NCBI GenBank assembly: GCA_027405735.1
Contig: JAPEHQ010000007.1
Span: forward strand, 2,071,001-2,135,000
Length of the DNA stretch: 64,000 bases
Source: Mucor racemosus
Taxonomy: Eukaryota; Mucoromycota; Mucoromycetes; Mucorales; Mucoraceae
Direction of reading: 5' to 3'
Position numbers and translations under genes: made by a program. The notes beneath the pieces were generated by a model. That model was not told where the DNA came from. It saw only the letters and a list, made by a program, of their open reading frames with translations, and did not search any database. Position 1 is the first letter of the stretch, and each line of letters starts with the position of its first letter. Shown piece by piece: positions 61,185 through 64,000 of this stretch.

Positions 61185-61283
61185 AACAAAAAAGGGAGGG
61201 AGGGAGGGAAGTGAGTTGTTGGTTCAAATTCGTTTAATTTATTGACAGTAATTAGGTTTAAGACTGTTTCTTTGGCAAAGCAA

Positions 61284-64000
61284 TCAATTATAAACTGTGA
61301 TTTCCTTAGTTGGAAGTTCAGGTAATAGATCATTTTCATTTTCTAATGCCACAGCAACTAGTCTGGCATATGGGCAGAGCAAATCAGTTGGATCATATTG
61401 TTGTTCTATTAAAGTACATGACGATATTTCTGCTCGCAATGTTAACCCTCGCTCTTTTAATTCCTCCATACTAGTTGCATATCCCCATAGATCAAATATC
61501 TGTAATTGGTCATACTTGGCAAGTACATCAAAATCTTGATTGTATAATGGTACATTATATAATGATATCGCATCTTTGAACTGATCTCCCAATGCCTTCT
61601 TTTTCAGCTCTATATGCATAGTTGACAAACTATTTTTTGGATATAACATGACATAAGATCTCAAATAGATTAACTCTTCAAAGTATTTTCTCCATGATCT
61701 ATCCCATTCACTTGATCTAAGATTGGGAATAATGACCTCCTGCATTTCAAAACCATTTAGATCTGCCGTTCTTGCTGTGATATAGTCATGAAATTCTCTC
61801 CAGTGTTCTGGAAAATAAACAGCACCTGAATAGCTAGGTAATTGCACCATATAAGCATTGCCTTGTACAATGCTGCTTGCATTAAATAATCGTCTACCAG
61901 ATGGATCTGTTTCTAGTATCTGTGGTGAATATAAGCTAATCCCAAACAACTGGTCAGAAAAGGATTCATATCGATATTGCAAGATGGCGTATTTTGCCCA
62001 AATATAAAACATGGGTGATAGCTCAATATTATTGTTTAAAATGATGGCATATTCATGATTACTTGCTGGATACCACGATTCAACAAAAATGGGTGATTTA
62101 GGTGATGCTGCAATGCGATGACGGATATTTTTTGATCCCTTCTTCCAGTTGTAATTATTTGCTAAAGTTTGTGTTACTTGATCAGTTGTTTGATCCATGA
62201 GTATCGTTAAATCAACCTTATCTCCTAAATAATGTGCATTTGTAGCTGAATTTAATAATCGTGCTAATGCATGTGGCTTTTTATCTGTAGTAATCATGAT
62301 TTTAATATCGAATGAATTCCATTCTAAACATACATAATAGTTAGTTGATTTTATTTTATATATATATCGTAACTTTACTTGATAGTGTATCCAATGATAG
62401 TTCCGTCATCCAAATAGCATGAGATATATCTTGCGCTGGTAAATAAATACTTGGAACATTCACAATTTTACTGACTGCATCAATACTAATGGCTAACTCA
62501 TTTTCAAGTGTATGAATCATTACAACTGGTCTGACTACACTCAAGATTCGAGTTAAACGATGTAAAACATCGTTTACTAAATTCCAAACTGTAAATTCAT
62601 CCAACATACTAAGGTCATGCACAATCACTCTAGTAGGAAAATCATCATAACCACATAAAGAAGGGAGCGAGCTTCTAATCTGCTGATCTGATAATCCTCT
62701 AAAGCTTCCACTAGTTATAATATGCAAATCAATTTCCTCCTTTGATTCAAATTTACAAATCAAAGGTGCCAAATTTTCAAAATCTTGATTGGAATCCACG
62801 TAAAATAAAATGGGTTTGGCAGCAACTATTTGAGAAGGCTGTCCTCTATAATGCATATTCTGAAATATAATGTCATGCATTTCTTTATCCTCGACCATAG
62901 CTTCTAATGCTTTACACGTCTCTGATTTTTGTGTTCTTTGTAATCTTACATCTCCCCAGTAAGCTCGTTCAATTGGATCAGTAGGTAAAGCGATAGAGGG
63001 GATACCTGCTGTCATGTACAAAGTACGGCTAATGAATAATCCCATCAGAGGCTCTGCTGCTGCTATTTCGTCCTTTTCAATAGCTTCCATCAAATACGGT
63101 ATCCAAGATCGATGTAATAACCAACTATCATTAATCGTATCTACGGCTTGACTTCTCATCTGTCTACTTCCTGAGTGCATAGTATCTGGAATACATTCAA
63201 TTTTGTCTTTAGATGCCATATTCAATACAGCTCCCTCTGTTCCCAAAAGAGCTGATTTATATTGTGATGTATAAGATAATTTCAATAGATTTTCCAAATA
63301 ACGTTTTCCTGGAGCAATATCTTGATCTATTATCCAAACAAATTCAGTCGCCACATGAGCTGCTGTTTGAAGCCATAAACTTGATTCATCATCTCTTGCC
63401 ATCACTTTGACTCTTCTACGGTCCAATGTCATAATACGTGCTTCTACTTCTTGCTTTGATGCTGTGTCACAAATAATCCAAATATGCTCTGGCAAAGCGG
63501 TTTGAGTGAGTATTGCCTGTACTTGGATGTAGAGCTGTGTCACTGTTGTGGTATGAATAATGGCTGTAACTGGTACGCGACGATTTTTACCGGTAGAGAC
63601 AACAGGTAATGATACGCTGTTGGTTAATCGACGAAGTTCATCAAAGGTGTGTCCAACAACAGAACCTTTGGATAATAAATTAGTAAATGAATTTTGACCA
63701 GGGGAATTAACATTAAAATAATTATCGAGACGAGATAAATATGTTGCAGGCAATGCTATTAGATTGTTTAGTGTCCTGAGATTATTATATTTGTATTTTT
63801 ATAGCAAACCTTTTTTGTCTATTAATAATTTATCAAGCAACGCATAGTCAGTGTATTGTGATGAATCATTAAATTCTAATGTTTGTTCAAAAAGAGACGC
63901 TGTGTTTCTTTTTGACGGTAAATGTATTGATGGAGATTGATATAAACCAATAAATAGTAATGCAAATACAAAACAAAATATTGCAACTGCCTTTGGTTTG
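61284..64000 (-). CDS. Type II membrane glycosyltransferase, two GT-A-like domains (5' end beyond window)
   Basis: Exons inferred are >64000-63810, 63755-62379 and 62323-61284, with at least 869 residues visible. A membrane anchor 'AVAIFCFVFALLFIGLY' lies at the window edge, so the cytosolic tail and start are missing. The first GT-A-like domain has 'VPVTAIIHTTTVTQLYIQVQ', 'EHIWIICDTASKQEVEARI' and 'TEFVWIIDQDIAPGKRYLE', where DQD may act as the metal-binding DxD. The second half repeats the theme ('HEYAIILNNNIELSPMFYIW', 'WREFHDYITAR'). Its acidic motif is replaced by NNN, so it may be non-catalytic. Donor and acceptor sugars are unknown. The first visible intron uses a GTTTGC donor. Confidence 0.75.

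Noticed and set aside
1..64000. tRNA, rRNA genes or CRISPR arrays
   Set aside because: I looked for T-loop GGTTCRANTCC-like cores and for regularly spaced direct repeats and saw none that could be defended. CRISPR is not expected in a fungal nuclear genome.

Overview
The window is nuclear DNA from an AT-rich, intron-dense early-diverging fungus, most likely a Mucoromycota (Mucor/Rhizopus-like). The reasons are short introns (about 45-65 nt, GT...AG, TACTAAY-like branch sites), yeast-type core genes (NCS6, epsin, CAF40, CYS3, RPL26, ASF1, NUP159, VAC7-like), and genes that yeasts lack but animals and basal fungi keep (CHIP/STUB1, WNK kinase, dihydropteridine reductase). All gene models below were spliced by hand. 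Exon lengths sum to whole codons and phases agree in each complete model.

Layout. 0-3.5 kb: gene-free, with one inverted copy of a dispersed repeat (called R1 here). 3.57-4.97 kb: NCS6/CTU1. 5-9.3 kb: decayed, unrecognised coding-like sequence. 9.3-16.1 kb: gene island with a CBM21 PP1-regulator (-), epsin (-) and CHIP (+). 16.1-31.6 kb: a 15-kb gene desert made of repeats. It holds an R1 copy, a solo LTR, degenerate tandem repeats, two further same-family solo LTRs (one interrupted by another solo LTR), and a segmental duplication present as two direct units (A, B) plus one inverted unit (C). Each unit carries a broken fragment of a dynein-intermediate-chain-like WD gene. 31.6-36 kb: divergent WNK kinase (-) and CAF40 (+). 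36-40.4 kb: R1 copy, solo LTR and a peroxiredoxin pseudogene. 40.4-48.3 kb: CYS3 (+), RPL26 (-), ASF1 (+), NUP159/NUP214-like nucleoporin (-). 48.3-50.9 kb: fourth R1 copy. 50.9-64 kb: four genes on the minus strand, namely a 1665-residue DUF3712/Tag1-like membrane protein, dihydropteridine reductase, a Vac7-like membrane protein and a two-domain glycosyltransferase cut by the window end.

Functional themes: protein quality control and endocytosis (CHIP, epsin), mRNA and translation machinery (CAF40, RPL26, NCS6), nuclear pore and chromatin (NUP159, ASF1), and the vacuole (the Tag1-like and Vac7-like proteins, both of the TMEM106B/LEA-2-related class). No single new multi-gene system is obvious. 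The most unusual material is the repeat-driven architecture at 16-31 kb, especially the mosaic inverted copy, and the pairing of two vacuolar LEA-2-class genes.
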